DNA of 64,000 nucleotides from JAHRAW01 sp965262585 (GTDB taxonomy: Bacteria; Pseudomonadota; Gammaproteobacteria; Arenicellales; Poriferihabitantaceae): positions 372,001 to 436,000 of the forward strand of contig OZ253546.1 in NCBI GenBank assembly GCA_965262585.1, written 5' to 3'. Under the pieces are notes generated by a model. That model made no database searches and was not told where the DNA came from. It saw only the letters and a list, made by a program, of their open reading frames with translations. The position numbers were made by a program, and so were the translations under genes. This document shows, piece after piece, positions 8,907 through 17,698 of the stretch (positions are counted from its first letter, which is position 1; each line of letters begins with the position of its first letter).

Positions 8907-10109
8907 ATGCCCCCCACCGCCGATAACGGCTTCATCGACCTGCGCATCGGCCATGGTGTGTCGGGGATTGGCGACGACAGCGTGTGGCCGTCTTTCACCG
9001 ACATCATGATGGTCATCGTGATGATATTTCTCATGGCGTTGGTAGTCATGGTGGTGCGCAACTTCGAACTCGACCGCCAACTGGTGACCACCGAAATCTC
9101 CCGGGAAGCAGGCGTTGCGGAAAACCGAGGGTTGCTGGACACCATCGCCGTCCTCGAAACGCAAATGCAAGGTCTCCGGCAATCCCTCGACCTCAGTCAG
9201 GGTGAACGCGATGCGCTACGGACGCAACTGCTGGAAGAATTGAAGCGCATCGAACGGATGGTCGCCGACAACATCACCCTCGAAGAGCAACTCGTCACCA
9301 TCATCGCCCAACGTAACCGCTTGTCCGAGGAAAAAATTCAACTGGCGGAGCAATCCGAGGAGCGCATCACCGCGCTGACCGCCAGCGAAGCCGATTTGAG
9401 CCGCCGCATGGGTGCCCTGAGCACGCAATTTGATGATCTGAAACTGCGCACGACCGGCGAAATCGAAACCCTCGGCAGTGCCAACCTGACCCTGACTCAG
9501 CAACTCGACGAAGTGGCGGCGCAACTCGAACAGGTTAAAGTATTATTGCAAACCGAACAACAACAGCGCCGCGACCTCGGCCTGCAGGTCGAAGCCCAAG
9601 ACCGCGAACTCTCCGCCAAACAGGAATTACTCACGCAACTGCAATCCCTGCAAGAGAAATCCACCGAACGCTACACCGACGCCCGCGCGAAAATCGACCG
9701 CCTGAACGAGTCCATCAACCGCCGCCAACTGGAAAACTCCGCCCTGCAAAAACTCGCCGACGCTTCCGGCAACCGCTTCCGCTCGCTTCAGGAAGAATAC
9801 GATTCTCTGGATGCCAAATATCGAACCCTCGCCCGCCCGGCACGCAGCCCGGCGGGCAAGTATGTGGTGGATGTGTGGATCATGAAATCTGGCGACGAGT
9901 ACCGTTTCCGCTTGAAAGAACCCGCGCAGACGGCCCCCGTGGACTACAGCAAAGATGACCTGCATCAACGCCTCGCCACCCTCAAGACCAAACAGGGCCG
10001 CAACCTCTACACCAAAATCATAATCCCCCAAAACAGCCCCTTGTCTCACGACGAAGCGTGGCGCTTCACGCAGGAAATTTTGCAGGGATATGATTATTAT
10101 CATCAATAA
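8907..10109 (+). CDS. MotB/ExbD-like single-span protein with long coiled coil
   Basis: 400 aa. Short N-terminus, then VWPSFTDIMMVIVMIFLMAL: one membrane span (about 31-50) beginning with Asp32, the place of the proton-carrying Asp in MotB and ExbD. From about 55 to 325 it is nearly continuous heptad-like Leu/Glu/Gln/Arg coiled coil. The last ~70 residues (GKYVVDVWIMKSGDEYRFRL ... YTKIIIPQNSPLSHDEAWRF) look globular. No OmpA-like peptidoglycan-binding motif is seen, unlike MotB and ZorB. It starts 11 bp after the channel gene and ends 6 bp before mnmG, so all three are probably co-transcribed. Function unknown; a stator-like force-transmitting complex is inference. Confidence 0.78.
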   Translation: MPPTADNGFIDLRIGHGVSGIGDDSVWPSFTDIMMVIVMIFLMALVVMVVRNFELDRQLVTTEISREAGVAENRGLLDTIAVLETQMQGLRQSLDLSQGERDALRTQLLEELKRIERMVADNITLEEQLVTIIAQRNRLSEEKIQLAEQSEERITALTASEADLSRRMGALSTQFDDLKLRTTGEIETLGSANLTLTQQLDEVAAQLEQVKVLLQTEQQQRRDLGLQVEAQDRELSAKQELLTQLQSLQEKSTERYTDARAKIDRLNESINRRQLENSALQKLADASGNRFRSLQEEYDSLDAKYRTLARPARSPAGKYVVDVWIMKSGDEYRFRLKEPAQTAPVDYSKDDLHQRLATLKTKQGRNLYTKIIIPQNSPLSHDEAWRFTQEILQGYDYYHQ

Positions 10110-10115
10110 CGCGCC

Positions 10116-11996
10116 GTGAAATACCCCGAGCCTTTCGAGGTTATCGTCATCGGTGCCGGACACGCCGGCGTCGAAGCCGCGCTTGCCGCCGCCCGAGTCG
10201 GTAGCCGCACGCTGCTGATTACCCACAACATCGAAACCATCGGGCAAATGTCATGCAACCCGGCCATCGGCGGCATCGGCAAGGGGCATATCGTCAAAGA
10301 AATCGACGCCATGGGCGGGATCATGGCGCGCGCCATCGATGAGGCCGGGATTCACTTTCGCATGCTCAATGCGCGTAAAGGTGCGGCGGTGCGAGCGACC
10401 CGCGCTCAGGCCGACCGGGCGTTGTATAAAATGGCAATCCGCCGAGCGGTGGATCATCAGCCCAACCTGACTTTGTTCCAGCAGCCGGTGGATGACTTGC
10501 TGATGAGTAATGGCCGAGTCACCGGCGTTAAAACCCAGTTGGGAATCGAGTTCAACGCCGCTACGGTGGTGCTCACCGCCGGGACTTTTCTGAACGGCCG
10601 GATTCACACCGGCCTCGACAGCAACCGCGCTGGGCGTGCCGGCGACCCGCCGTCTCTGGCGTTGGCCGAACGCCTGCGCGAGATGCCGTTCAACGTGGCG
10701 CGCCTGAAGACCGGCACGCCGCCGCGCATTGATGGCCGAACCATCGACTACACCCACCTCGAAGCCCAGCCGGGAGACCAGCCGCTACCGCGTTTTTCCT
10801 TTGATGACAGCCCCGTCTCGCGCCCGCCTCAAGTCAACTGCCACCTCACCGCCACCAACCCCGACACGCACGCCATCATCGCCGCCGAACTCCACCGCTC
10901 GCCCCTCTACGGCGGCGTCATCGAAGGAGTCGGGCCGCGCTACTGCCCTTCCATCGAAGACAAAATCGTGCGCTTCGCCGAGCGTAGTAGCCACCAGATA
11001 TTCATCGAACCCGAAGGGCTGAACACCACCGAAATTTATCCCAACGGCATTTCCACCAGTTTGCCGTTCGACGCGCAACACCGCTTCGTGCGCACCATCA
11101 AAGGCTTCGAACGCGCGGTCATCACGCGCCCCGGATACGCCATCGAATACGACTTCTTCGACCCCCGAGGACTCAAAGAAACCCTCGAGACCAAGTGCAT
11201 CGAAGGATTGTTTTTCGCCGGCCAGATTAACGGCACCACCGGCTACGAAGAAGCCGCCGGCCAGGGACTCATCGCCGGCCTAAACGCGGCGCGACTGGCG
11301 AGTGGCCAGCCGGGCTGGTGTCCGGCCCGCAACGAGGCCTACATCGGCGTGATGATCGACGACCTCATCACTCGTGGCACCGCCGAACCGTATCGAATGT
11401 TCACCTCGCGCGCCGAATATCGCTTGCAACTGCGCGAAGACAACGCCGACCTGCGCCTCACCGAAATCGCCCACCGTTTTGGCTTGGTGGACGAATCACG
11501 CAAACGCGCATGCGACCACAAACGCCAGTCCATCCAAGCCGAACGCCAACGCTTGCAGCAAACCCGGGTTCACGCAAAAACCCTCGCCCCCGACCTCGCC
11601 CGGCAAGTCCTCGGCCAGCCCCTGCAACGCGACACCAACCTTTTGGATTTACTACGCCGTCCCGAAGTCGTCTACGAAGACCTCATCACTCTGGCACCCG
11701 GCGCACAGAAACTAAGCGACCCTCAAGCCATTCGCCAACTGGAAATCGAAACCCGATACAGCGGCTACATCGAACGCCAAACCGCCGAAATCCAACGCCG
11801 AGAAAAACATCAAAACCTGCTGCTGCCCGCGGATACCGACTATCACGTAGTACGCGGATTATCCACCGAAGCCCGCCAGAAATTGATAGAAGCCAAACCA
11901 CAAACCCTAGGACAAGCATCCCGGATTCCCGGCGTGACACCGGCAGCGATTTCGTTGTTGTTGGTATACTTGAAGCGAAACGAAAAAGCGGCTTAG
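10116..11996 (+). CDS. mnmG: tRNA uridine-34 carboxymethylaminomethyl modification enzyme MnmG
   Basis: 626 aa with a GTG start 6 bp after the preceding gene. The FAD-binding IGAGHAGVEAALAAARVG, the signature NPAIGGIGKGHIVKEIDAMGG, GLKTGTPPRI-type KTGTPPRIDGRTIDY, and GYEEAAGQGLIAGLNAA are all present, with the C-terminal GIDA domain after about residue 560. With MnmE it installs the cmnm5 group on wobble uridines. The usual downstream neighbours rsmG and parA are absent; instead a repeat-rich gap follows and the strand switches. Confidence 0.97.
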   Translation: MKYPEPFEVIVIGAGHAGVEAALAAARVGSRTLLITHNIETIGQMSCNPAIGGIGKGHIVKEIDAMGGIMARAIDEAGIHFRMLNARKGAAVRATRAQADRALYKMAIRRAVDHQPNLTLFQQPVDDLLMSNGRVTGVKTQLGIEFNAATVVLTAGTFLNGRIHTGLDSNRAGRAGDPPSLALAERLREMPFNVARLKTGTPPRIDGRTIDYTHLEAQPGDQPLPRFSFDDSPVSRPPQVNCHLTATNPDTHAIIAAELHRSPLYGGVIEGVGPRYCPSIEDKIVRFAERSSHQIFIEPEGLNTTEIYPNGISTSLPFDAQHRFVRTIKGFERAVITRPGYAIEYDFFDPRGLKETLETKCIEGLFFAGQINGTTGYEEAAGQGLIAGLNAARLASGQPGWCPARNEAYIGVMIDDLITRGTAEPYRMFTSRAEYRLQLREDNADLRLTEIAHRFGLVDESRKRACDHKRQSIQAERQRLQQTRVHAKTLAPDLARQVLGQPLQRDTNLLDLLRRPEVVYEDLITLAPGAQKLSDPQAIRQLEIETRYSGYIERQTAEIQRREKHQNLLLPADTDYHVVRGLSTEARQKLIEAKPQTLGQASRIPGVTPAAISLLLVYLKRNEKAA

Positions 11997-12012
11997 GTGT
12001 CTGCTTTCGTGG

Positions 12013-12032
12013 GGACAGGTCGCGACCTGTCC
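12013..12032. terminator. Perfect 20-bp palindrome, possible terminator after mnmG
   Basis: GGACAGGTCG is followed directly by its reverse complement, then TTTAT. It starts 16 bp after the mnmG stop, so it can form a 3' hairpin, but the T-tract is short. It may equally be the edge of the dispersed repeat that begins AAGGAGCGGCTG a few bases later. Confidence 0.5.
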
Positions 12033-12067
12033 TTTATAAGGAGCGGCTGGCGCCGAGATTGTTTTCT

Positions 12068-12136
12068 CTGGATTCCCGATACGATGAAAAATATGGTCGC
12101 TGGCGCTCCCTATTTTTCTATCGTTCGGGAATGACG
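12068..12136. repeat. Palindromic dispersed repeat, copy 1
   Basis: 69 bp that starts CTGGATTCCCGATACGAT and ends TATCGTTCGGGAATGACG. The two ends are imperfect inverted complements (about 24-base arms), giving a long hairpin. Copy 2 at 12289-12357 differs at a single base. Preceded at 12038 by AAGGAGCGGCTG, which also precedes the related element near 48.9 kb. Confidence 0.9.
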
Positions 12137-12288
12137 ACGCACCGCCGTCATTCTCGTGCCCCCAACTCGTTATTCCCGCGACAGCGGGGATGACGAGTTG
12201 GGGGACACGGGAATCCAGTGAAACATGCCGGCGATAGCCGACTCCCCAGGCCCGTCATTCCTGCGACAGCCGACTCATTATTAGCCTT

Positions 12289-12357
12289 CTGGATTCCCGA
12301 TACGATGAAAAATATGGTCGCTGGCGCGCCCTATTTTTCTATCGTTCGGGAATGACG
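12289..12357. repeat. Palindromic dispersed repeat, copy 2
   Basis: Same 69-bp element as copy 1 in the same orientation, with one substitution (GCGCGCCC in place of GCGCTCCC in the centre). The near identity implies recent duplication or a mobilised REP/MITE-like unit. Confidence 0.9.
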
Positions 12358-12460
12358 CACTTTGATACTCCTCGTTCGCCGCCACCCCCGCCCGTCATCA
12401 TCACTCTCTACACGGGAACGACGAGTTGGGGTATTCCTCGCTCGTTGTTATCCCTTACCA

Positions 12461-13813
12461 CTACCTCAGCGTAACGAACTCTTCCGCTGCGGTTGGATGA
12501 ATTGCTACGGTGTTGTCAAAGTCTGATTTGGTTGCGCCCATTTTTATCGCCACCGCAAATCCCTGCATCATTTCATCAGCACCGTCGCCGACCACATGGC
12601 AGCCGATCACTTTTTCTTCGGCCCCGGCGGTGATCAGTTTCATTACCGTGTCTGGTTTATGCGCGCTGACGGCGTAGCGCATGTTGACGAAGCGGCTTTC
12701 GTAGACGCGGATGTTTTCCTCGCCGTGGATTTCGACGGCGCGTTCGAAACTGAGGCCGATGGTGCCAATGGGTGGGTGGCTGAAGACCACCGTGGGGATG
12801 TTGTCGTAGTCCATGCGGGCTTCCGGGCGGTCGCCGAACAAACGCGCGGCGAGGTGTCTTCCGGCGGCGATGGCCACCGGGGTCAGCGGGGTGGCGGGGG
12901 TTACATCGCCCACCGCATAGATGCCGGCGACTTCGGTGTTCTGGAACGCATCCACCTCCACGAACCCGTTGCGGTGCGGTGTGATACCGGCGTTTTCGAG
13001 GGCCAGTCCGGCACTATTGGGATGGCGGCTTATGGCGAAAATTACGCAGTCGAATCCGGTATCCGAGTCGCCGCCCACGGCGCGGTAGCCGAGGCTGCCA
13101 TCATCGGCGCGAAACAGTGCCTCGCATAGCACGCCGGTGCGAATATCGACCCCGGACTCCAGCATCTGCTCCATCACCACATCCCCCAGCGTGTGGTCAA
13201 AAGCGCGTAGCAACCGGTCCTTGCGTAGCAACACGGTAACCGCGCTGCCGAGGCCGTGCAATAGCCCCGCCAACTCCGTGGCCACATACCCCGCGCCGAT
13301 TAAAAGTGGCCGAGACGGCTGCGTTTCCAGTTCAAAAAACCCGTCGCTGGTAATCGCCAACTCGGCCCCCGGCACCTCAGGCACCGTTGGCCGCCCGCCG
13401 GTGGCAATCAAAATATGTTCGGCACGGTATTCCCGTCCGTCAGCCTCCACCGTATCGCGCCCCCGAAACTGCGCCGCCGCGGCCACCAATTCGACCCCCG
13501 ATGCCTTGAGATTATCCGCATAAATTCCGTTCAACCGCCCTACATACGCATCCCGCGCCCCTTTCAATGCCCCCCAGTCAAAGCCCCGTTCTTCAACCGC
13601 AAACCCGTACTCCGCCGCCAACCCCAATGCTTCGTGAATCTGCGATGCGTTCCACATAACCTTCTTCGGCACACACCCGACATTCACGCAAGTCCCCCCC
13701 AGCCGCCCCGGTTCAAACAGCAGCACCCGCGCCCCATATTCCGCCGCCCGCCGCGCCGCCGCAATGCCGCCGCTACCGCCGCCGAGAACGATAAGGTCGT
13801 GGGAGAAGGGCAT
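12461..13813 (-). CDS. gor: Glutathione-disulfide reductase
   Basis: 450 aa flavoprotein. N-terminal FAD motif LIVLGGGSGGIAAARRAA, redox-active disulfide motif GGTCVNVGCVPKK, NAD(P) motif LIGAGYVATELAGLLHGLG, AVGDVT at the second FAD site, and C-terminal HPTAAEEFV with the catalytic His. It reduces oxidised glutathione with NADPH in the cytoplasm. The C-terminal HPTAAEE and GCVPKK match glutathione reductase rather than lipoamide dehydrogenase (GCIPSK). It lies 60 bp downstream of ctpA on the same strand. Confidence 0.93.
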   Translation of the reverse strand: MPFSHDLIVLGGGSGGIAAARRAAEYGARVLLFEPGRLGGTCVNVGCVPKKVMWNASQIHEALGLAAEYGFAVEERGFDWGALKGARDAYVGRLNGIYADNLKASGVELVAAAAQFRGRDTVEADGREYRAEHILIATGGRPTVPEVPGAELAITSDGFFELETQPSRPLLIGAGYVATELAGLLHGLGSAVTVLLRKDRLLRAFDHTLGDVVMEQMLESGVDIRTGVLCEALFRADDGSLGYRAVGGDSDTGFDCVIFAISRHPNSAGLALENAGITPHRNGFVEVDAFQNTEVAGIYAVGDVTPATPLTPVAIAAGRHLAARLFGDRPEARMDYDNIPTVVFSHPPIGTIGLSFERAVEIHGEENIRVYESRFVNMRYAVSAHKPDTVMKLITAGAEEKVIGCHVVGDGADEMMQGFAVAIKMGATKSDFDNTVAIHPTAAEEFVTLR

Positions 13814-13873
13814 GATGAGGGCGGGTTGTGGTTGTCGGGTTGAGTGGGTGGATTGTGTAAGAGTTCAGCCCGC

Positions 13874-15226
13874 CTACCCTTCCCCGGAAGCGGGTTCGGG
13901 GGGTTTTACGCTTTGACTTCGTAGGCGCACTAGATTCATTCCTTTTAGCAGGTTGAGTGCTTCGCCTACTTGATAGTCCCGCGTTGCGAGGCCGGGTTCG
14001 GTTTTATCGTCATCTCCGGCTTCGACGGTGCGTTCGTTTTCAAGGTGGCCGGCGAGGTCGGCTTCGCGGATTTCCGGTTCGTTCTGTGTGGCGGTGGCCG
14101 GCGCCGCCGCTTCGACGATGATGTCGGGGATGATTCCGCGTGCCTGAATGGAGCGGTTCGCCGGTGTATAGTGGCGTGCCGTGGTCAGTTTCAACGCGCC
14201 GCCGTTGTTCATGGGAATCACCGTCTGCACCGAGCCTTTGCCGAAGGTGCGGGTTCCTATGATGATCGCGCGTTGATGATCTTGCAGCGCACCGGCGACG
14301 ATTTCCGCCGCCGAGGCGGAGCCGCCGTTGACCAGCACCACCATCGGCGCATCGTCAATCAGATCATTGGCGGTGGCACTGAAACTGTGGTTGGCGGCGG
14401 CGTTGCGCCCACGGGTTGATACGATCACCCCGGAGTCGAGAAACGCATCGCTGACCTCCACCGCGGCGGATAGCACGCCTCCGGGATTGTTGCGCAAATC
14501 CAGCACCAGCCCGTCGAGCGGGTGTCCGTTTTGTTCCTCTAGTTGTTTGATTTTGGTGCGCAAATTTGCGCCGGTGCCGCCTTGAAAATCGGTGATGCGA
14601 AGATAGCCAAATCCGTCTTCGAGCAATTCGCCCCTGACCTCGGCCACCTCAATGACAGCACGAACCAGCGTTACATCCAACACTTCGCCCTGTCGGGAAA
14701 TGCTCAGGACTATTTCCGAGCCCGACGGGCCGCGCAAAGCATCCACCGCCTCGCGCAACCCCATGCCCTGCACGGCGACGCCGTCCAGCATGATGATACG
14801 GTCGCCGGGCTGAATTCCAGCGCGCTGGGCGGGGGTGTCGTCGATGGGGGCGATCACCCGAATGAATCCTTCTTCGATGGTGATCTCAATGCCAAGCCCG
14901 TGGAACTTGCCTTCGTTGGATAGCCGCATCTCCCCAAACGCTTCCGGGTCGAGAAAGAACGAATGGGGATCAAGGCCGGTAAGCATGCCCTGAATCGCAT
15001 CCCGCAGCAGGGTCACATCATCGGCCTTTTCGACATATTCGCTTTTGATTTTCTCGAATACTTCGGTGAACGCCCGAAGTTCCTCAAGGGGCAACGGGCG
15101 TTCGCCGCCCTGCGCGGTTTCGGCCTGGGTTTCGGCCTGAGTTTCGGCCTGAGTTTCGGCGTGGGTTTCGGCATAGGCGACGCCGCTCAACAACAGGGTC
15201 GCCAGCAAAATGGATTTTAGTTTCAT
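13874..15226 (-). CDS. ctpA: Carboxy-terminal processing protease, S41 family
   Basis: 450 aa. A signal peptide (MKLKSILLATLLLSGVAYA) is followed by a short Ala-Glu-Thr-Gln repeat array, then the helical N-domain, a PDZ domain (EGFIRVIAPIDDTPAQRAGIQPGD region) and the S41 core: GGSASAAEIVAGALQDH contains the catalytic Ser and FGKGSVQT the catalytic Lys. Periplasmic; C-terminal processing proteases trim or degrade cell-wall enzymes and lipoproteins. It lies directly downstream of envC, a common pairing. Family assignment is firm; the in vivo substrate is unknown. Confidence 0.94.
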   Translation of the reverse strand: MKLKSILLATLLLSGVAYAETHAETQAETQAETQAETAQGGERPLPLEELRAFTEVFEKIKSEYVEKADDVTLLRDAIQGMLTGLDPHSFFLDPEAFGEMRLSNEGKFHGLGIEITIEEGFIRVIAPIDDTPAQRAGIQPGDRIIMLDGVAVQGMGLREAVDALRGPSGSEIVLSISRQGEVLDVTLVRAVIEVAEVRGELLEDGFGYLRITDFQGGTGANLRTKIKQLEEQNGHPLDGLVLDLRNNPGGVLSAAVEVSDAFLDSGVIVSTRGRNAAANHSFSATANDLIDDAPMVVLVNGGSASAAEIVAGALQDHQRAIIIGTRTFGKGSVQTVIPMNNGGALKLTTARHYTPANRSIQARGIIPDIIVEAAAPATATQNEPEIREADLAGHLENERTVEAGDDDKTEPGLATRDYQVGEALNLLKGMNLVRLRSQSVKPPEPASGEG

Positions 15227-15262
15227 TGCAATACTATACTCAAATTTGTGAATACGCGCCCG

Positions 15263-16483
15263 CTAAATCCGACACCATTCCAAGGGGTCGCGGGGTTCGC
15301 CGTTGTAGCGGATTTCGAAGTAAAGGCCGGGGCGGCTCAGGCCACCGGTGGAGCCGGCTTCGCCGATTCCCTGACCGGCTTTGACCGAGGCGCCGAGGGC
15401 GGCGTGCAACAGCCGGTTGTGTCCGTATAAACTCATGTAGCCGTCGCCGTGGTCGAGCACCATTAACTGTCCATAGCCGCGAAACCAATCCGAGAATACC
15501 ACCTGCCCCGGATAAATCGCCACCACCTGTTCGCCTTCCGATGCTTCGAACATCAGCCCTTCCCACATAAGGCCGCTTTCGGGCTTTCGCTGTCCAAACC
15601 GCGCGGCAATCCTGCCCCGAATCGGCGTACCCATGCGGCCCTTGTATTGTTTGAATCCGCTCAGCGTAACCGCTTCCGTTGTAACCGGTTCAGATGCCTC
15701 GCTCCCGGCGGCGGGCGGCTGCCTTCGGTCGATACTTTGACGCTGCAGGCGGGCAAGCAACCGCTCCAGTTCCTGCTCACGTTGTTTATACAACACCACT
15801 TGCTGACGGTTGTCCCGCATCTGCCCGCGAATGGCGGCGAGACTCTGTTCGCGCCGGGCGCGCTTGGTATCCAGTTGCACTTGATTGCGCGTCAGGAGTT
15901 CCAATAACTGATCCAGTTGCTGATGCCGCCGGTCGAGTTCGACTGCGGTTGCCAGCAGTTCACGGCGAAGTTTTTGAGCATCGAGAATGCGCCGGTTGCG
16001 GGCCGCGGACAGGTAGCGAAAAATTGACAACGACCTCGCAGTATCCGCCGGGTTTTGCTGGTTGAGGATTAACTTCAATCCGCTTTGCCGCCCGAGCATG
16101 TAATTTGCGCGAATCAGTTTGCCAAGATGATGGCTAGATTCCTTGCGCTTTTTTTCCAGTTCACGCTGTTGCTGTTGCAGTTCGGCGCGGCGGTTTTTGA
16201 TCCGTTGCAGTTCGGCCATTTTGCGGCGGCGTTCGGCGACCAGTTCAGCGAGTTGTCGCTCCAGTTGTTCCAGTTCACCGGTGATGGATTTTTCTTCGAC
16301 GCGTTCGGAGACCAGTTGCTGCTGCAACTTGCCGATGGAGCGTCTGAGTTGTTCGAGTTCCGCCTCCGAGCGGCTCGGCTCGGCGGATGCGGCCTGCGCG
16401 ATGAGCAAGGTTGCCATCAGCACGACCAGCCATGCAGTGGTTTTGGCAGTGGTTTTGGAAATGCTTTTACACGATGCCGGCAA
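15263..16483 (-). CDS. envC: EnvC-like murein hydrolase activator (coiled coil plus LytM domain)
   Basis: About 406 aa. A signal peptide (AWLVVLMATLLIAQAASA) leads into a long coiled coil (EELEQLRRS to about residue 250, rich in Leu/Gln/Arg/Glu) and a C-terminal M23/LytM domain. In that domain the zinc ligands look degenerate: GRIAARFG lacks the usual first His, as expected for EnvC proteins that activate AmiA/AmiB rather than cut peptidoglycan. It ends with LYFEIRYNGEPRDPLEW. The start is uncertain: TTG at 16483 gives a compact signal peptide, whereas the open frame reaches a GTG at 16564. It lies upstream of ctpA. Confidence 0.88.
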   Translation of the reverse strand: MPASCKSISKTTAKTTAWLVVLMATLLIAQAASAEPSRSEAELEQLRRSIGKLQQQLVSERVEEKSITGELEQLERQLAELVAERRRKMAELQRIKNRRAELQQQQRELEKKRKESSHHLGKLIRANYMLGRQSGLKLILNQQNPADTARSLSIFRYLSAARNRRILDAQKLRRELLATAVELDRRHQQLDQLLELLTRNQVQLDTKRARREQSLAAIRGQMRDNRQQVVLYKQREQELERLLARLQRQSIDRRQPPAAGSEASEPVTTEAVTLSGFKQYKGRMGTPIRGRIAARFGQRKPESGLMWEGLMFEASEGEQVVAIYPGQVVFSDWFRGYGQLMVLDHGDGYMSLYGHNRLLHAALGASVKAGQGIGEAGSTGGLSRPGLYFEIRYNGEPRDPLEWCRI

Positions 16484-16688
16484 ACCCGGCAGGCGGAAGA
16501 AATTCAACGAACCGGCCCGGTGAAATAAGATGAGATTATAATCCGCTCCGATGTCCGAGGTCACGCCGGTATGGACGCCTACCGGGCAAGGACGGGGAAA
16601 TGCCGGAATATCCGATCTGAATTTTCGACACCGGGCTTCGCGGTTGGGGTAAAATCGCGCCTTTCCGCAGGCACCCCAAACTATCTAA

Positions 16689-17096
16689 ATGATTCTTGAA
16701 TTTATTTCCCTGAACTGGTATTTGTTCGTGATGCTGGCGGTGATTGTGCTGCTGCTGTCCATCAATCCCGGCGGCAGCACTCAGAAAGTCTCTCCCCTGC
16801 AGTTGCCGAAAATGCAAAACCACGAGTCCGCGGTAGTGGTGGATGTGTGCGAGGCGGAGACCTTCAAGAAGGGGCATATCGAACAGGCCATCAACCTGCC
16901 CCTTGACCAAATTAACGATAAAATCGCCAAACTCAACAAGCACAAAAACAAGCCGCTCATCGTCGCCTGCCAAAACGGCACCCGCTCCGCCAAGGCGGTG
17001 TCCATCCTGCGCCGCAACGAATTCAAGCAACTGTATATCCTCGAAGGCGGCCTCGCCGCGTGGAGGAAGGAAAACCTGCCGCTGGTAAAAGGCTGA
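16689..17096 (+). CDS. Rhodanese-like domain protein (YibN-type)
   Basis: 135 aa. An N-terminal hydrophobic anchor (about residues 6-24) is followed by one rhodanese domain: AVVVDVCEAETFKKGHI, LIVACQNGTRSAKAV with the active-site Cys in a CQNGTRS loop, and YILEGGLAAWRKENLP. Such membrane-tethered single rhodaneses transfer sulfane sulfur, but their substrate is not settled. It is directly upstream of secB, as in many gammaproteobacteria, though the usual grxC between them is missing. Confidence 0.9.
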   Translation: MILEFISLNWYLFVMLAVIVLLLSINPGGSTQKVSPLQLPKMQNHESAVVVDVCEAETFKKGHIEQAINLPLDQINDKIAKLNKHKNKPLIVACQNGTRSAKAVSILRRNEFKQLYILEGGLAAWRKENLPLVKG

Positions 17097-17122
17097 ACCC
17101 ACAAACCCCAACGAGGCGCGCC

Positions 17123-17629
17123 ATGCCCCAAGACCCAAAAACCGGGGCAACCGACAGCCCCCAGAACCGCTCCACCATCGAAGCCAAGAAGGTGTATTTA
17201 AAGGACGCTTCCTTCGAGTCGCCGTCCAGTCCGCAGGTATTCGCCAAAGGTGAAATCAAGCCGGCCCTTGATGTGCAGATGACCATGACCCACAAGCGGA
17301 TTGAAGAGGAGCAGGATTTTTACGAAGTGGTACTCAACATCACCGTGACCGCCACTCACGACAAACAGTCCCTATTCCTCGCCGAAATCCAGCAAGCAGG
17401 GATATTTCAGATCACCCGAATCCCCGCCGACAACCTGGAAGTGGTGCTGGAAACCGCCTGCCCCCACATCCTGCTTCCTTTCGCACGGGAAGCGTTGGCA
17501 AGCCTGATTTCCAAGGGCGGCTTTCCGCAACTGTTGCTCAGCCCAATCAATTTCCAGGCTTTGTATCACCAGAAAAAAGCCCGAGAAGCCCGCAGCGTCG
17601 AGCCCTCCGGGGCGGCACGGCCCAACTAG
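17123..17629 (+). CDS. secB: Protein-export chaperone SecB
   Basis: 168 aa from the ATG at 17123 (MPQDPKTGATD), preceded by an ACGAGG Shine-Dalgarno-like stretch; the open frame starts earlier but the upstream residues are not SecB-like. Family segments: KKVYLKDASFESPSSPQVF, ENNFYEVVL-type EEEQDFYEVVLNITVTA, and CPHILLPFAREALASLISKGGFPQLLLSPINF. It holds preproteins unfolded and hands them to SecA. It sits between the rhodanese and gpsA genes in the conserved order. Confidence 0.96.
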   Translation: MPQDPKTGATDSPQNRSTIEAKKVYLKDASFESPSSPQVFAKGEIKPALDVQMTMTHKRIEEEQDFYEVVLNITVTATHDKQSLFLAEIQQAGIFQITRIPADNLEVVLETACPHILLPFAREALASLISKGGFPQLLLSPINFQALYHQKKAREARSVEPSGAARPN

Positions 17630-17698
17630 CCAAACCACGGCCAACCGGGCTCGATTGCGGGTCCAACCGGCCAAAACCCGTCCGCATTCCTTCGCTCC

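Larger units (their letters stand above)
11997..12460. other. Repeat-rich intergenic region after mnmG
   Basis: 464 bp between the convergent mnmG and gor genes. It contains a 20-bp perfect palindrome (12013-12032), two near-identical 69-bp palindromic repeats (12068-12136 and 12289-12357), further partial hairpins built on the ATTCCCG/CGGGAAT theme (about 12170-12220 and 12255-12270), and a segment around 12355-12430 shared with 18778-18852. No gene is supported here. Confidence 0.8.

Noticed and set aside
7798..10109. Zorya defence system
   Set aside because: Only a ZorA/ZorB-like pair by topology; the partner lacks the OmpA-type domain and there are no zorC, zorD or zorE genes nearby.
11318..12193. 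291-codon plus-strand open frame overlapping the end of mnmG
   Set aside because: Arg/Pro/Ser-rich shadow of mnmG that runs on into the repeat region; no domain seen.
12013..12430. CRISPR array
   Set aside because: Repeats are palindromic, only two long copies, with no regular spacers and no cas genes.
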